A stretch of 64,000 bases of DNA from Actinoplanes nipponensis (GCF_016862275.1 NZ_BOMQ01000063.1:62001-126000); one strand, 5' to 3'; counted from the stretch's first letter, positions 51,568 through 61,188 are shown. Numbers and translations are program-made. Notes: a model not told the origin generated them from the sequence alone.

Positions 51568-53051
51568 TTCGGATCCCCTTCATTCAGTGCCTGGCCGAGG
51601 CGTCCGCGCAGCACCCTGTTCAAACGTTTCATCGCATCCCCGACAGTTCGATCGATGGCGGCGGCCGGCGTTCCCGGAACGGGACCGAAGGCCGGCGCGG
51701 GGTAGTTGAGAGTCGGCGCGGAAGAAGCGAAGTTCAGGTCGGGGCCGGTCACGACCGGAAACGGCTGCAGCGCCTGGAACGCCCCGGCGTCGAGCGCGGG
51801 CAGGTCACGGATCTCGGGCCGGGGGATGGTGCCCAGCTGCCTGGCGATGTCGAGCGCCGGTAGTTCGTAGTAGTCGAGATACCCGGCGCGTACGCGCGGC
51901 GAGGCGCCGTGTTTGTTCCAGACTTCGACGTCGATCGGCCCACCCGTCGGTGGCTTGATCAAGAAACCGGTGGCGTGCTTGACGGGGTCGATCCCGTCGA
52001 GTTGGAAGCCCCCGGTTCCGTAGATCCGCACCTCGGTGCCGTACTCCTGCTCCCAGCGCACGAAGATGTCCGAGCCCCGCAGCGCGACGCTATGGCTGAG
52101 CGCGGCCGCCGTCAGCTCCGGGAGCCGAACGAGACTGAGCACCCGGTCCACGAGGTACTCCCGCAGCTCGGCCGCCGTCGGGCGGGCGGACCGATCGCGG
52201 CCCGCGGCTCGCCGGAGCAGCGTGATGCCCTCCTTGCCGAGCAGGTCCGGGATGGCTGTGGGGTTGACCGGATCCATCTGCTGAGTAGCGCCCTTGCCCG
52301 GAGAGAGGATCCGGATGATGCACAGCGCGAGCTTGTAGACGTCGGTCTTCTGATCCTGGAGTTTCTGCTGTTTGCCGGCGATCTCCGGCGGGGTGAAGCA
52401 GGGACCGTGCAGCTGAACCCGCCCGCTGTCGCTGAGCTCGGCGACGCTGTCACAGTCCATCAGCAGCACCCGGGCGAACGGCTTGGTGACGGCCACCGCG
52501 TTCTTGGCGTGCAGGTCGCCGAAGACGACCGGGTGGCGGTGCACGATCTCGATCGCGTACGCGAGCCGGGCCGCCAACGCGACCCGCATGACAGCGTCGC
52601 CGGTAACCGAGCGATCGATGCCCATCTTGTCGAGATATCCGTCGGTGGTGCACAGGAACTGCAACTCGAACAACGCCTTACCGGCGGGACCGGAGGCCGG
52701 CTTGGTGTCGACGAAGAACTCCGGGGCGATGAGGTCGATGAGGATGCCGTCGTCCTTGTGGCCGTCCTGCACCATCGCCAGCGGCCACACGGTCACCTCG
52801 TCCAGGTCCGCTGCTTCCGTGGCAGTCATCGCATTGCGCATCGCGACCACGGTGCGCATCTGCGCGAGGACCAGACTCCGATCGATGCCCTTGGGAAGCT
52901 CCCGCTGATCTTTCGCCCGCTTGAAGACGAGAGTCCGGCCTTCCAGACCCGGCACCGGATTCGACACATGGAACAGCGCACCGACCGCACCCTCGGCGAA
53001 CGGCTTCACACCGTGCCCGATCCCCAGCGCGCCGACGTCGACAACGATCAT
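51561..53051 (-). CDS. TerY-P-type protein kinase
   Basis: A 496-residue Ser/Thr-kinase-like protein. ATP lysine K44 (LVFKRA), catalytic loop VVFGDLHAKNAV (D179, K183, N184; HRD replaced by FGD) and metal site DCDSV (D199, instead of DFG), with TDVYKLALCIIR and GREAGRDRSARPT-like late lobe. These altered motifs are usual for the kinases of TerY-P modules. About 170 C-terminal residues (YGTEVRIYGTGGFQLDG) are a separate, unassigned domain. It follows the PP2C gene by 2 bp. Confidence 0.77.
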   Translation of the reverse strand: MIVVDVGALGIGHGVKPFAEGAVGALFHVSNPVPGLEGRTLVFKRAKDQRELPKGIDRSLVLAQMRTVVAMRNAMTATEAADLDEVTVWPLAMVQDGHKDDGILIDLIAPEFFVDTKPASGPAGKALFELQFLCTTDGYLDKMGIDRSVTGDAVMRVALAARLAYAIEIVHRHPVVFGDLHAKNAVAVTKPFARVLLMDCDSVAELSDSGRVQLHGPCFTPPEIAGKQQKLQDQKTDVYKLALCIIRILSPGKGATQQMDPVNPTAIPDLLGKEGITLLRRAAGRDRSARPTAAELREYLVDRVLSLVRLPELTAAALSHSVALRGSDIFVRWEQEYGTEVRIYGTGGFQLDGIDPVKHATGFLIKPPTGGPIDVEVWNKHGASPRVRAGYLDYYELPALDIARQLGTIPRPEIRDLPALDAGAFQALQPFPVVTGPDLNFASSAPTLNYPAPAFGPVPGTPAAAIDRTVGDAMKRLNRVLRGRLGQALNEGDPKW

Positions 53052-53053
53052 GG

Positions 53054-53902
53054 CTAGGCCAGCCAGGCCCCGACCGCGGTGCGGTCGTCGAGGTGACTCT
53101 TGCGGGCGAACCCCACCTGCCGGGCGAACGCGAACACATCCGGCGGCGTCGCCCACCAGCCGGCCAGCGTTTCCTTGACCTGCTCCGCGTCTCGCAGAGG
53201 GTTGCCGATGCCGTCCGTGGTGAGGAACAGCGCACCGTCCGGTAGATCCCTCTCGATGACCGCCGGCCGCGGGTCCGCGTTCGGCAGGGCCCCGACCCGG
53301 CCCGAATCGGGGGCGTCCCGGTCATCGGCCGGGCCGTCGTCGGTGATCGACTCCCAGCCGCGCTTGTCCAGGAACCACACGGAGGTGTCGCCGATCCAGG
53401 CGATGGAGGCCGTCCGGCGGGTCTCCTCGAAGCGGATCGCCACCGCCGCGAGGGTGGTCGCCATCCCGTGCTGCGGCACGCTGAGCATGCGGTTGCGGTG
53501 CGCCGCCGCCTCGGCCAGGTCGGTGAGACCCAGATTGACCTCGACCACCGCCGCATGCCAGTCGCGATGCACCAGGTACGCGCGCGGTGCGTCCGACGCC
53601 ACGAACGCCGCGGCCTCGTGGGAGAGCGCGAACTGCCCCACCCCGTCACACACGACGATCACCAGCGTCGCGGTGGCATCGTCGTAGACGACCGAGAAGC
53701 GGTCCTGCCGCGGCTCCCGGTTGTAGCGGTGCATCAGCCCGCGGACGCTGGCCGCGCGGACCTGCGCCCCGGGCACCACGCACTCGCTTAGCTCATGGTC
53801 GGCCGAGTCCGGGTGGTACGTCGGCGCGCAAGGCCCGATCGCGGTGGCCGTCCGGCCGGGCTCTCCGATCACGACAGGTCCGGTCTCAGACAAAGCTTCC
53901 AC
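53054..53902 (-). CDS. PP2C-type Ser/Thr phosphatase
   Basis: A 282-residue metal-dependent phosphatase: SVRGLMHRYNREPRQDRFSV at the start, metal ligands in VVCDGVG (D86), IAWIGDTSVWFL, FLTTDGIGNPL and the final DDRTAVGAWLA. It probably reverses the neighbouring kinase. Overlaps the vWA gene by 17 bp and precedes the kinase by 2 bp. Confidence 0.87.
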   Translation of the reverse strand: MEALSETGPVVIGEPGRTATAIGPCAPTYHPDSADHELSECVVPGAQVRAASVRGLMHRYNREPRQDRFSVVYDDATATLVIVVCDGVGQFALSHEAAAFVASDAPRAYLVHRDWHAAVVEVNLGLTDLAEAAAHRNRMLSVPQHGMATTLAAVAIRFEETRRTASIAWIGDTSVWFLDKRGWESITDDGPADDRDAPDSGRVGALPNADPRPAVIERDLPDGALFLTTDGIGNPLRDAEQVKETLAGWWATPPDVFAFARQVGFARKSHLDDRTAVGAWLA

Positions 53903-54608
53903 CCATCCCGTTCACGCCGGTCGGCTCCGGCATGACGACCGTCGGAGTGCCGGCCGAGGCGCTGTCAGCCGACTGGAGGATCGACCGCGCCAGTACGCCG
54001 ACCATCGCCTCGAGCACCTGGGCTATCGAGGCCCCGTCCTTCGCGATGAAGTACCGGCCGCGCTTGCTGTCGTCGCCGAAATCGGGATACGCGAGCTTCT
54101 GCAGTTTCGCCGCGGTCGCGTCCCGGAATCCGAACGCGCAGATGTACGGGTACGCCTTGTTGTTCTCCTCGGTGATGAGCGACGCCATGGTTGCTTCGTA
54201 GCCGGCATTGTTGGGGTCGCCGTCGGTCAGGAAGTAGATGCACGGCCGGTAGACCCGCTTGCCTTCGCTCTTGAGCCGGGTCCGGTCTGCCGTGAACTTC
54301 TCGTGGAACTCACGCAACGGCGGGCTGTAGTCGGTGCCGCCGGAGGCCGACAGGGTCGGCAACGTGATCTCCTCCGGCGAGGCCAGCGGCACGGCCGTCC
54401 TCGCCCCGTGGTTGAAGGTGATCAGGCTCATCATCACCAGGTCGTTGATGATGGGCTCGTTGAGCAGCTGCTGATGCAACTGGCCCAGGGCCTTGTTCAG
54501 CTCACCCATGTCGGGTGCCATCGAACCGGACACATCGCAGAGAAGGTAGAAGGGCATGATGATCTGGCCCTCACCGTCGGCCCTGCGGTCCTCGTCGTAT
54601 TCAGTCAT
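53886..54608 (-). CDS. vWA protein, TerY-like
   Basis: A 240-residue von Willebrand A domain. The MIDAS is complete: CDVSGSM (D25, S27, S29), a threonine in SASGGTDYSPPL and D in YFLTDGDPNN. The C-terminal RSILQSADSASAGTPTVVMP is typical of TerY-P vWA proteins. ATG 54608 is an internal start: the frame is open without a stop up to ATG 55475, so a fusion with the upstream domain is possible. Confidence 0.78.
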   Translation of the reverse strand: MTEYDEDRRADGEGQIIMPFYLLCDVSGSMAPDMGELNKALGQLHQQLLNEPIINDLVMMSLITFNHGARTAVPLASPEEITLPTLSASGGTDYSPPLREFHEKFTADRTRLKSEGKRVYRPCIYFLTDGDPNNAGYEATMASLITEENNKAYPYICAFGFRDATAAKLQKLAYPDFGDDSKRGRYFIAKDGASIAQVLEAMVGVLARSILQSADSASAGTPTVVMPEPTGVNGMGGSFV

Positions 54609-54616
54609 GGTGGCTC

Positions 54617-54805
54617 TCAACTCCTGTGGGTTCGGTCGCCGGTCATGCCGGGCACGTTCGTCGGGAGGGTCACTTCCGGTACGCCGCTGGAAGCGCTCTG
54701 CGCGGACTGGAGGATCGACTTGCCGATCACCCCAACCAGCGCCGTGAGGGTCTGGCTCACCGACTGACCCCGCTCGGCCACGAACCAGCGGCCCCGCTTG
54801 TGCGG
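54617..54805 (-). pseudogene. Remnant of a second TerY-like gene (C-terminal end)
   Basis: In another frame than the neighbouring genes, this stretch encodes KRGRWFVAERGQSVSQTLTA then KSILQSAQSASSGVPEVTLP, which is clearly similar to the end of the intact vWA protein (KRGRYFIAKDG, RSILQSADSASAGTPTVVMP). The rest of this second copy is missing; its 5' side is joined to the preceding gene by a deletion. Confidence 0.7.
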
Positions 54806-55475
54806 TCCACCGATCGGGATAGAGCTTCGTGAAGCCCGTGTCGAGCACAATGCGCCGGTACTCGTCCTCGTAACAGCCCAGGCCCATCTGCCCGTCGTGG
54901 CTCTGCCCCAAGATCGTCACCCCGGGCACGGGGTGGATCGTGCAGATGGTGATTCCCTCGTAGAGGTTGTTCACCCCTTGCGTCAGCTGGTGCTCGATGA
55001 AACTTCCCGGCGACCGTTGCTCACCCGGCACCATGACCTGGTCGGCCATCTCGTTGCCGCTGAACCTCGACCCGATCAACGCCTCGGCGAGCAGGTTCGC
55101 GTCCGCATAGAACGGCTCGTTGTCTGCCCAGATCGCCAACCCGTTACCCGCAGCGACATAATCGCCGATCATTTGGACCTGGTGGCCACTCAGAGTAGGC
55201 ACCTCACCCGAGAGATACCAAAGCTGGGTGTAGCGGGAAAGCATCTCCTCGGTCAAGTCACCGCTGCCGTGCCGCGACCCGTGGTGTACGTCCAGGGCCA
55301 ATCCGCGTTCGCCGAGCAGCCGCTGAAGTTCCTTCTCTGCGATCGGCCCGTCGACGATCGGGCAGTGGTAAAACAAAATCCGCTCGCCCCGGACACGGTC
55401 CTCGTCCCCGCCGCCGAGGTCGAATGCACGCCCCTCCGGGTTGCCGAATTGGTCGAAGCCCTCAGTTGTTCGCAT
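54806..55475 (-). CDS. Glutamine-amidotransferase-like (ThuA-type) protein, 3' end lost by deletion
   Basis: From ATG 55475 about 223 residues with a flavodoxin/amidotransferase-like core: RILFYHCPIVDGPIAEKELQ, TQLWYLSGEVPTLSGHQVQM, YVAAGNGLAIWADNEPF, YRRIVLDTGFTKLYPDRW. The sequence breaks near 54806 into the remnant of a second vWA gene in another frame; its own frame has no stop there and runs on, as low-quality sequence, into the intact vWA gene (530 codons in all). First gene of the operon. Confidence 0.6.
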
Positions 55476-55872
55476 CACCGCGTCACTCCCTAGCTGACGG
55501 ACCGCTGTTGCGGCACGGAAGCGGCATCGGCCCACGCGTTGCTCATCCCGACGCCGAGGAAACGACCAAACGGATAACGACGCAGGTCCGGGTTGGGCAC
55601 GGGAACCCTGACCGCCCGCGGGCGTTACCGGGGTTCTTGGGGGTGGTGCAAAACCGCATCGAAAAGCAGATGCCCTGACCAGCATGTCCTGATCAGGGCA
55701 TCTGTCTGAGCCGCGTGGTGGCGGTCACCACCGACCGTACGGACGGCAGCGGCTAGCGCCCGCCGGAAGCCGACGAGCACGACGAGCTTCTTCGCTCGCG
55801 GTGTGGAGCAGTCGCCGAGATTGGAGCGGCGGTGAGACCCTGGTGCCCGAGGATTGCGCAACGTTGACAAGA
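55476..55872. other. Operon upstream region and left flank of R2
   Basis: The promoter of the six-gene operon must lie here, but no clear -10/-35 stands out. At 55669-55702 GATGCCCTGA...TCAGGGCATC forms a hairpin, with AAACCGCATCGAAAAGCAG to its left and GAGCCGC to its right; the same order occurs at the tRNA terminator (47405-47473), so this looks like a decayed copy of that junction. Confidence 0.45.
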
Positions 55873-56028
55873 GTCGACAACCTACGCTTACCGAACGTCA
55901 CGGCCCCGGGTTTGTCGTTCATCGTCAGAACCTGCCGTTGGCCTGCGCAGACCCGATCGTCGACTTATCTACGTCTGTCACTGATAGTCGACCCTTGGCA
56001 GGGGTTTTCGGGGGGTAAACGGGGGGGC
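55873..56028. repeat. Cassette-boundary repeat R2
   Basis: GTCGACAACCTACGCT (55873-55888), TTGTCGTTCATCGTC (55912-55926), GGCCTGCGCAGAC, CGTCTGTCACTGATAGTCGA, TTGGCAGGGGTTTTCGGGGG and TAAACGGGGGGG, in the same order as R1. It separates the upstream end of block A from the 3' end of block B. Confidence 0.7.
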
Positions 56029-56292
56029 ATTGACGCTTGCTGGGATCCGCGTGGCACTACCGGGCGCTCTCTCCGGCACGTCGCGCGTATCGGGTACGCC
56101 CATGTTCCCGGAAGCCGGCTACGTCGTCACGCCGTCGGACGCGATCGCAGTAGGCGCTTCAGCCGTCCGCCGGGCAGCCGGTCGAGGGGATAACCGGTTA
56201 GGGGCACCGCCCGATGGTCGGCCAGCACCAGCAGATGGTCGGCCACTACCAGCAGTTGGCGTCCGGCGGACCCCCAAGGTGTACGGCACGGC

Positions 56293-56823
56293 TCACTCGA
56301 CCGAATCGACGTCAACGCCAATCGCCTCGCCGCCCGCCTCCACCCGTTCGGCTTCGAGGCGTCCGCGCACCGACCCGGACACGAGCCGCCCGGCTCGAAC
56401 GGCGGCGACGTAGCCGGCGACCTCGCGCACCCTTGCCTCGCCCGTCACGTCGGCATTCGCGGTCTGCCGGGACTCTCCGCGAAGCGTCAGATCCCGGTGG
56501 TAGACGATCTCCAGGATGTTCCGGAGCGCGCCGACGGCGTCGATCAGAGCACGATCGCTAGTCTCGACGGGGTCGACACCGTCGGCATAGTCGGCCAGGG
56601 CGTGCCGCAGTTCCCTTAGGTCGGGCTCGAAGTGTGCGGCCAGTTCCGGATCGGGCTCCTGCAGCTCGGTTGGCGTAGCGAAGACCTGAGCGTCGGTCGT
56701 AGTCTTCTTAACCCTTTTCTCCCGGCGCAGCTTGATAAGTTCTCCGGCTTGCCCATAAAGGAACTTGATCGCTTCCGACAGCACGACGCCGCCTACGGCG
56801 CCGAGAGTGAACGGATCGGCCAC
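56293..56823 (-). CDS. Small protein linked to the NTPase-WD40 gene
   Basis: A 176-residue protein of unknown function. The first 30 residues contain a hydrophobic stretch (FTLGAVGGVVLSEAIKFLYG), then basic residues (LRREKRVKKT) and a long acidic/helical part (LAAHFEPDLRELRHALADYA). GTG 56823 follows AGGAGT at good distance. It lies 145 bp after the NTPase gene on the same strand; it may be a membrane-associated accessory of that protein. Confidence 0.65.
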   Translation of the reverse strand: MADPFTLGAVGGVVLSEAIKFLYGQAGELIKLRREKRVKKTTTDAQVFATPTELQEPDPELAAHFEPDLRELRHALADYADGVDPVETSDRALIDAVGALRNILEIVYHRDLTLRGESRQTANADVTGEARVREVAGYVAAVRAGRLVSGSVRGRLEAERVEAGGEAIGVDVDSVE

Positions 56824-56968
56824 GGTGGACTCCTGTCGCCGCTGGTGTATGGAGTATCGCACGGCCGCTGACAGTCCGGACCGGATGGCGGACGGCTCCC
56901 CTGACTCGTTGGACCGTGAGGTGCGGTCGCATCGCGGCTCCTCGCCGGGCAGTCAGCGACGAGCCGCG

Positions 56969-59900
56969 CTAGTGAACTCGGTACAGGGCCACGGTGCCGT
57001 TGCCGTCGCCGACCAGCAGAAGGTCTTCCTTGCCCGTCGCCATCACGAGGCGGCGATGCAGTGGCAGGGCGAGATCGCATCCAGTTGTCTGCTCGCCGAA
57101 ACCCCAGATCGAGATTCGGTTCAGCAGAGTGACAATCCGCCCATTGCCGGCGGTGAAGCCGACCGCGTACGGCGAGAACACCTCTCCGCCAAAGCTGGTG
57201 AACGTGGCAACACTCTCGTTCTCGCCGAGTTGGTCGACCACGAACGCCCTACGGTTGAAGGGGTTGACGATGACGGCATAGGAGAAACCGAGGCATGCCA
57301 CGTCAAGATTGTCCGGGTCGACGATTATGCTCAGCAAAGGCTTGACGGTTTCCTGCGTCTCGACCGTGTCGCCGTTCGTGTCCCACAACGCCAACCGGCC
57401 GTCTGACCACGCTGCGGCGGCCCATTGGCCATCGCCAGACATTCCCAGCCCGACGGCTCGGCATCCCGGATCTGTGCCGGAAACTGTGCGTCGCTGCCGA
57501 GAGGACAGGTGAAGGAGCTGCACGGTCCCATCGGTGGCTGCGCTCAGGATGGAGTCCCCGGTTACCAGCACCTGATTTACCTTTTCCGTATGGCCTGCGA
57601 CATTGTCCAGGTGGCCGGAGTCGAGGTCCCATACCCAGAGGGTGCCGTTGGCTGTTCCGGCAACCAGCACCGTGCCGGATCGTCCCGCCGCGATGCAGGA
57701 CAACTCAGTCAGGTTCATGCCGTTGGAGGGGACCGCGAAACCCATGTCCTGGAGACTTTCCACCTCGCCCATGGGTGCCACCCGGACCCTTGTCGGCTCC
57801 CAGGAGCCGACCGCCGGTCCATCCGAACCTGGCTGCACGTTGCCGTCGCTGATGATGGCACCAATGCTCTTGTCGAGTACCCGGACCTCGCCCGACTCGA
57901 GGCCGATCAGGTGCAGCTTCCCGTCAAGGGTCAGCGCGGCGGCCACAGTGCCGCCACCAACGAGAACGCACGCATGGGCGCGTGACGCAAGCTGGGCGAC
58001 AACCCGCGATCTCCCGTCCGTGAGGCGCCACGACCGCATCTCCCCATCGGCGTCGACGCTGACGGCGAATTCGCCGCCGGGTGAGAGCGCAACAAGGTCG
58101 ATCTCGGTGGTGTGGCCGGGCGATTCGTCGGCGAAGGCCTCGATGTTCCACATGCGGATGTCGCAGTCATATGAACCCGTGAAGAGCGTACGTTCGGCCA
58201 CGTCCAGCGCCATGCATGTCACCCAGTTCCGGTGTCCTTGGAGCGCCCGCGTGTGACCGGTGGCGAGGTCGCAGACGGCCACTTTGCCGCGTTGCGTGCC
58301 CACCATGAGGCGGTTACCGTCGCGCGTTAGGACGAAGGAGAGGATCGCGTCGTCGACTGTCAGCACGGTACGGTCCGATCCGTCGTGCTGGCTCCAGATC
58401 CTAGCGGTGCCGTCCCGCGAGACCGACACGATGGACTGGGCGGAGTCGAGGAACCTGACGCCGGTCACCGAGAACCAGACGCCACGATCGGGATGCTCGT
58501 CGGTCGCGTGGCTTCCGACGAAGTGCCAGGTCCCGGAAGCGATGTCGAGAACCCAGATCTCGCCCGTGGCGGTTCCGACGACGGCCGTCTTCCCAGATGA
58601 GTCGAAGTCCCACGACCAGATCGGGTTGTCGAAGGGGCGCGCGATGTAGCCCACCTCGCCGGAGTGGATATCGACGGACACGAGCGGGCCCGAGGAAGTC
58701 AGTGCCAGCACTTGCCGGCTGTCTGGGAAGGCGGCGAGGTGGAGGACCTTGTGGCTTGGAAACCGCCATTGCTGCGTACGCAATGTCCGTCGCTCGCAGA
58801 CCAGCAGAAGGGACGGTGCCTCCCGACCGTCGGAGAGTGCCCGGCCGGTCTCGTCGAAAAACGCCGCCGCGAATCCGCTGTCGGGTGTCACCGTAACGGC
58901 GTCGATGACGCCAACGATGTCGGACACGATTGCCACGTCTTCCGACGCGTGATCCCATATATAGACATTACGGTTGAGGAATGAGGTGACGGACCATGTG
59001 CCGTCGGGCGAGATGCAGATTTCCCGGAGAGGCCGCGGCGCCTGGATGACGCGACAGGTCCGATCCGCCAGATCCCATATCCGCACCGTGTTGTCCGGGC
59101 TTCCCGAGATCAGCTCGGACCCGTCCGGCGTCAGCCGCATCGCCCGGATCACGCCAGGGTGGCCGCTGAGGACGCCCACGAGATTCGCCGTGCTCTCTCC
59201 GCCGCCGGACCATAGCAGCCTCCCGTGCGGCGCGGAGATCTCGTCGAGCCGGGCGACGGCTCTCGCAACGACCTCGGGGAGACGCCGCCGGACGGCCTCG
59301 TTGTGCACTTCTTGGGCGAAGTACGCCGCAGCCTGCTCGCTGCCGGCACTGAGTCGGTGCGCACGGCCGGCCAGAATGGCGCGAATCTGCGTCGCTTGCT
59401 TGGCAAGGCTGGTCAACCCGTCCGACAGGCCGGGCGGATGCCAGTCGTCTGGCGTTCTGGCCAAATCCGTTAGGACAGCGCTGATGCCCACGGCGATGGT
59501 TCGCGCCTCGAGGTAGTGGAGATCCGTTCTCAGTCCGAGCAGGCGGCCAATGATCTCGTGCGAGGCTTGAGGCGCGGCCCCTTGGACGGCGTGCAGCAGG
59601 TGTGACTCGAGATGGCGGAGCGGATACGGGTCGGCACACTCAAGCCACCGAAGACCATTCCATTGATCCATAAAGTAGCGGCCGATGCGGAAGTGCCCAT
59701 CCCGTACGTTGACGAGCGGGTAATCGCCCTGGGTCAGGTAGTCCCGGAAAGAATCGTGGTAGAGGCGGTACTCCGATGTTTCGGGGTCCATGACGCAGAA
59801 TTGGCCGAGGAGCCGCAGAGTGTCGTCGACCCCGAACGGTGAGTCTTCCGAGCCGGGAAGGTCGATGCCGGAGATTTCGCCGATCTGCTGACGGGTCAGT

Positions 59901-60874
59901 CCTCTCCCCCGGGCCGCAACGAGGAGCGCCAGCACAGGGCGGATACGGGTGACCCATCGATGATCGGTGGAGGCGCTTCCACCTGGGTAAAGCTCGCGGG
60001 CTACGAAGCTCGCGTACCACTCATCAAGCCCCGCAGGGAGTTGCTCGGGCAGTGCATCGTCCGCCTCCAAACTGCGAAGGGCGTAGTGCGCATACAGGTA
60101 GTTTCCGTCGGCGGCGGCTGCGATGCGACTAGCCAGTGGCTCCGCGCCGCCGGCCCCAAGCTTGATTGTCCGGGCACGGATGTATCCCTCTATGTCGTCC
60201 TCGCCGGACACCCGGTCCGTCGCCAGATCAAGGAACGAGCTGTCGGCGCACCTCAACAGGGACACGACCCTCTCGTCGGGTCGGGTCGTTACGACGAAGC
60301 GGATCGGTAGGTCGGCCATACTCTGCGCGATCAGGCGGGCAATGCCGTACTCAGCACCGTAGGAAACCGTTTCGTCCAGGGCGTCGACGAGGAAGATGGG
60401 CTTCGTGGACACTACGCCGAGCGCTTCCAGGGGTTTGCGAAGAAGCTGGTCGACAGCCCGTCGCGGCGACGAATCCATGAACTTGATCGTGACCCCGGCC
60501 ACCGTTGCCCCCGTGCCCGCTGAGTGCACACTGACATTGGCATTGATGTACACGGGTGCGGACGTGGTGCTTGCAGGTCCGGGGAGAAGCAGCGCGTCGC
60601 GATATCCGGGTAGCGATGCGACAAGCCCGGATGCCAGTGCCTCAACGTAGCGGACCGGGTCCAGCGTGGCGTCAATGCGCGAGTCGCAGAAGTAGGTTCG
60701 GGCAGCTCGCTCGCCTAAACCCAGATGCTGAAGGAACGTCGTTTTGCCAGACCCTGGGGCTCCCGAAATGGTCAAGAGCCGTGCGGAGGTCGCCGCCCAG
60801 TCGTCCACCGCCCGGACAAGCCAACTTCGGCCGTGGAAGTCCTCGGCCGCTGGGCCGCTAGGCTCCTTAACCAT
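56969..60874 (-). CDS. STAND NTPase with C-terminal WD40 repeats
   Basis: A 1301-residue protein. The N-terminal NACHT/AAA-like NTPase has Walker A GAPGSGKTT (38-46), Walker B FLVDALDE (161-168) and sensor VVTTRPDERV. A winged/helical part at about 260-560 includes GDYPLVNVRDGHFRIGRYF. From about 570 to the end there are some 14 WD40-like blades, for example SPDNTVRIWDLADRTC and GSYDCDIRMWNIEAF. No nuclease or TIR domain is fused. Such STAND proteins sense a ligand with the repeats and oligomerise; defence against phage is a reasonable inference. ATG 60874 has no clear ribosome-binding site. Confidence 0.82.
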   Translation of the reverse strand: MVKEPSGPAAEDFHGRSWLVRAVDDWAATSARLLTISGAPGSGKTTFLQHLGLGERAARTYFCDSRIDATLDPVRYVEALASGLVASLPGYRDALLLPGPASTTSAPVYINANVSVHSAGTGATVAGVTIKFMDSSPRRAVDQLLRKPLEALGVVSTKPIFLVDALDETVSYGAEYGIARLIAQSMADLPIRFVVTTRPDERVVSLLRCADSSFLDLATDRVSGEDDIEGYIRARTIKLGAGGAEPLASRIAAAADGNYLYAHYALRSLEADDALPEQLPAGLDEWYASFVARELYPGGSASTDHRWVTRIRPVLALLVAARGRGLTRQQIGEISGIDLPGSEDSPFGVDDTLRLLGQFCVMDPETSEYRLYHDSFRDYLTQGDYPLVNVRDGHFRIGRYFMDQWNGLRWLECADPYPLRHLESHLLHAVQGAAPQASHEIIGRLLGLRTDLHYLEARTIAVGISAVLTDLARTPDDWHPPGLSDGLTSLAKQATQIRAILAGRAHRLSAGSEQAAAYFAQEVHNEAVRRRLPEVVARAVARLDEISAPHGRLLWSGGGESTANLVGVLSGHPGVIRAMRLTPDGSELISGSPDNTVRIWDLADRTCRVIQAPRPLREICISPDGTWSVTSFLNRNVYIWDHASEDVAIVSDIVGVIDAVTVTPDSGFAAAFFDETGRALSDGREAPSLLLVCERRTLRTQQWRFPSHKVLHLAAFPDSRQVLALTSSGPLVSVDIHSGEVGYIARPFDNPIWSWDFDSSGKTAVVGTATGEIWVLDIASGTWHFVGSHATDEHPDRGVWFSVTGVRFLDSAQSIVSVSRDGTARIWSQHDGSDRTVLTVDDAILSFVLTRDGNRLMVGTQRGKVAVCDLATGHTRALQGHRNWVTCMALDVAERTLFTGSYDCDIRMWNIEAFADESPGHTTEIDLVALSPGGEFAVSVDADGEMRSWRLTDGRSRVVAQLASRAHACVLVGGGTVAAALTLDGKLHLIGLESGEVRVLDKSIGAIISDGNVQPGSDGPAVGSWEPTRVRVAPMGEVESLQDMGFAVPSNGMNLTELSCIAAGRSGTVLVAGTANGTLWVWDLDSGHLDNVAGHTEKVNQVLVTGDSILSAATDGTVQLLHLSSRQRRTVSGTDPGCRAVGLGMSGDGQWAAAAWSDGRLALWDTNGDTVETQETVKPLLSIIVDPDNLDVACLGFSYAVIVNPFNRRAFVVDQLGENESVATFTSFGGEVFSPYAVGFTAGNGRIVTLLNRISIWGFGEQTTGCDLALPLHRRLVMATGKEDLLLVGDGNGTVALYRVH

Positions 60875-60966
60875 CGCTACATGATGGAGCGTCTCCGCAG
60901 ATTCGCCAAGGTGTAGTCCCCCATGGCCGGTACGCCGGTCACCGACGGGCTATCTTTCTTCCTGAC

Positions 60967-61188
60967 CTAGCGCCGCCGACCCGACGCGCCGAACAGCCTG
61001 ACGACCTGGTGGTCTTCGCCTACGAAGCGGACCCGATCGCCGAGCCGCAGCACCGGCCAGACCGACGCCATCAGACTGGACGCGATTTGATCGAAGGCAG
61101 AAGGGTGCCTTGACGTGCGCTCCAGTCCGCTCTGGACCGCAGATCGTCCCTTCCACTCGACCATTAGTCGACAACCTACGCTCCTCAA
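60967..61188 (-). pseudogene. Possible remnant of a transposition protein N-terminus
   Basis: A minus-strand frame reads VEWKGRSAVQSGLERTSRHP and ends LRLGDRVRFVGEDHQVVRLF; the LxLGDRVRFxGxxHxVV pattern resembles the first residues of Mu-type transposase proteins of actinobacteria, but the frame stops soon after. It also overlaps the start of R3. The identification is weak. Confidence 0.25.
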
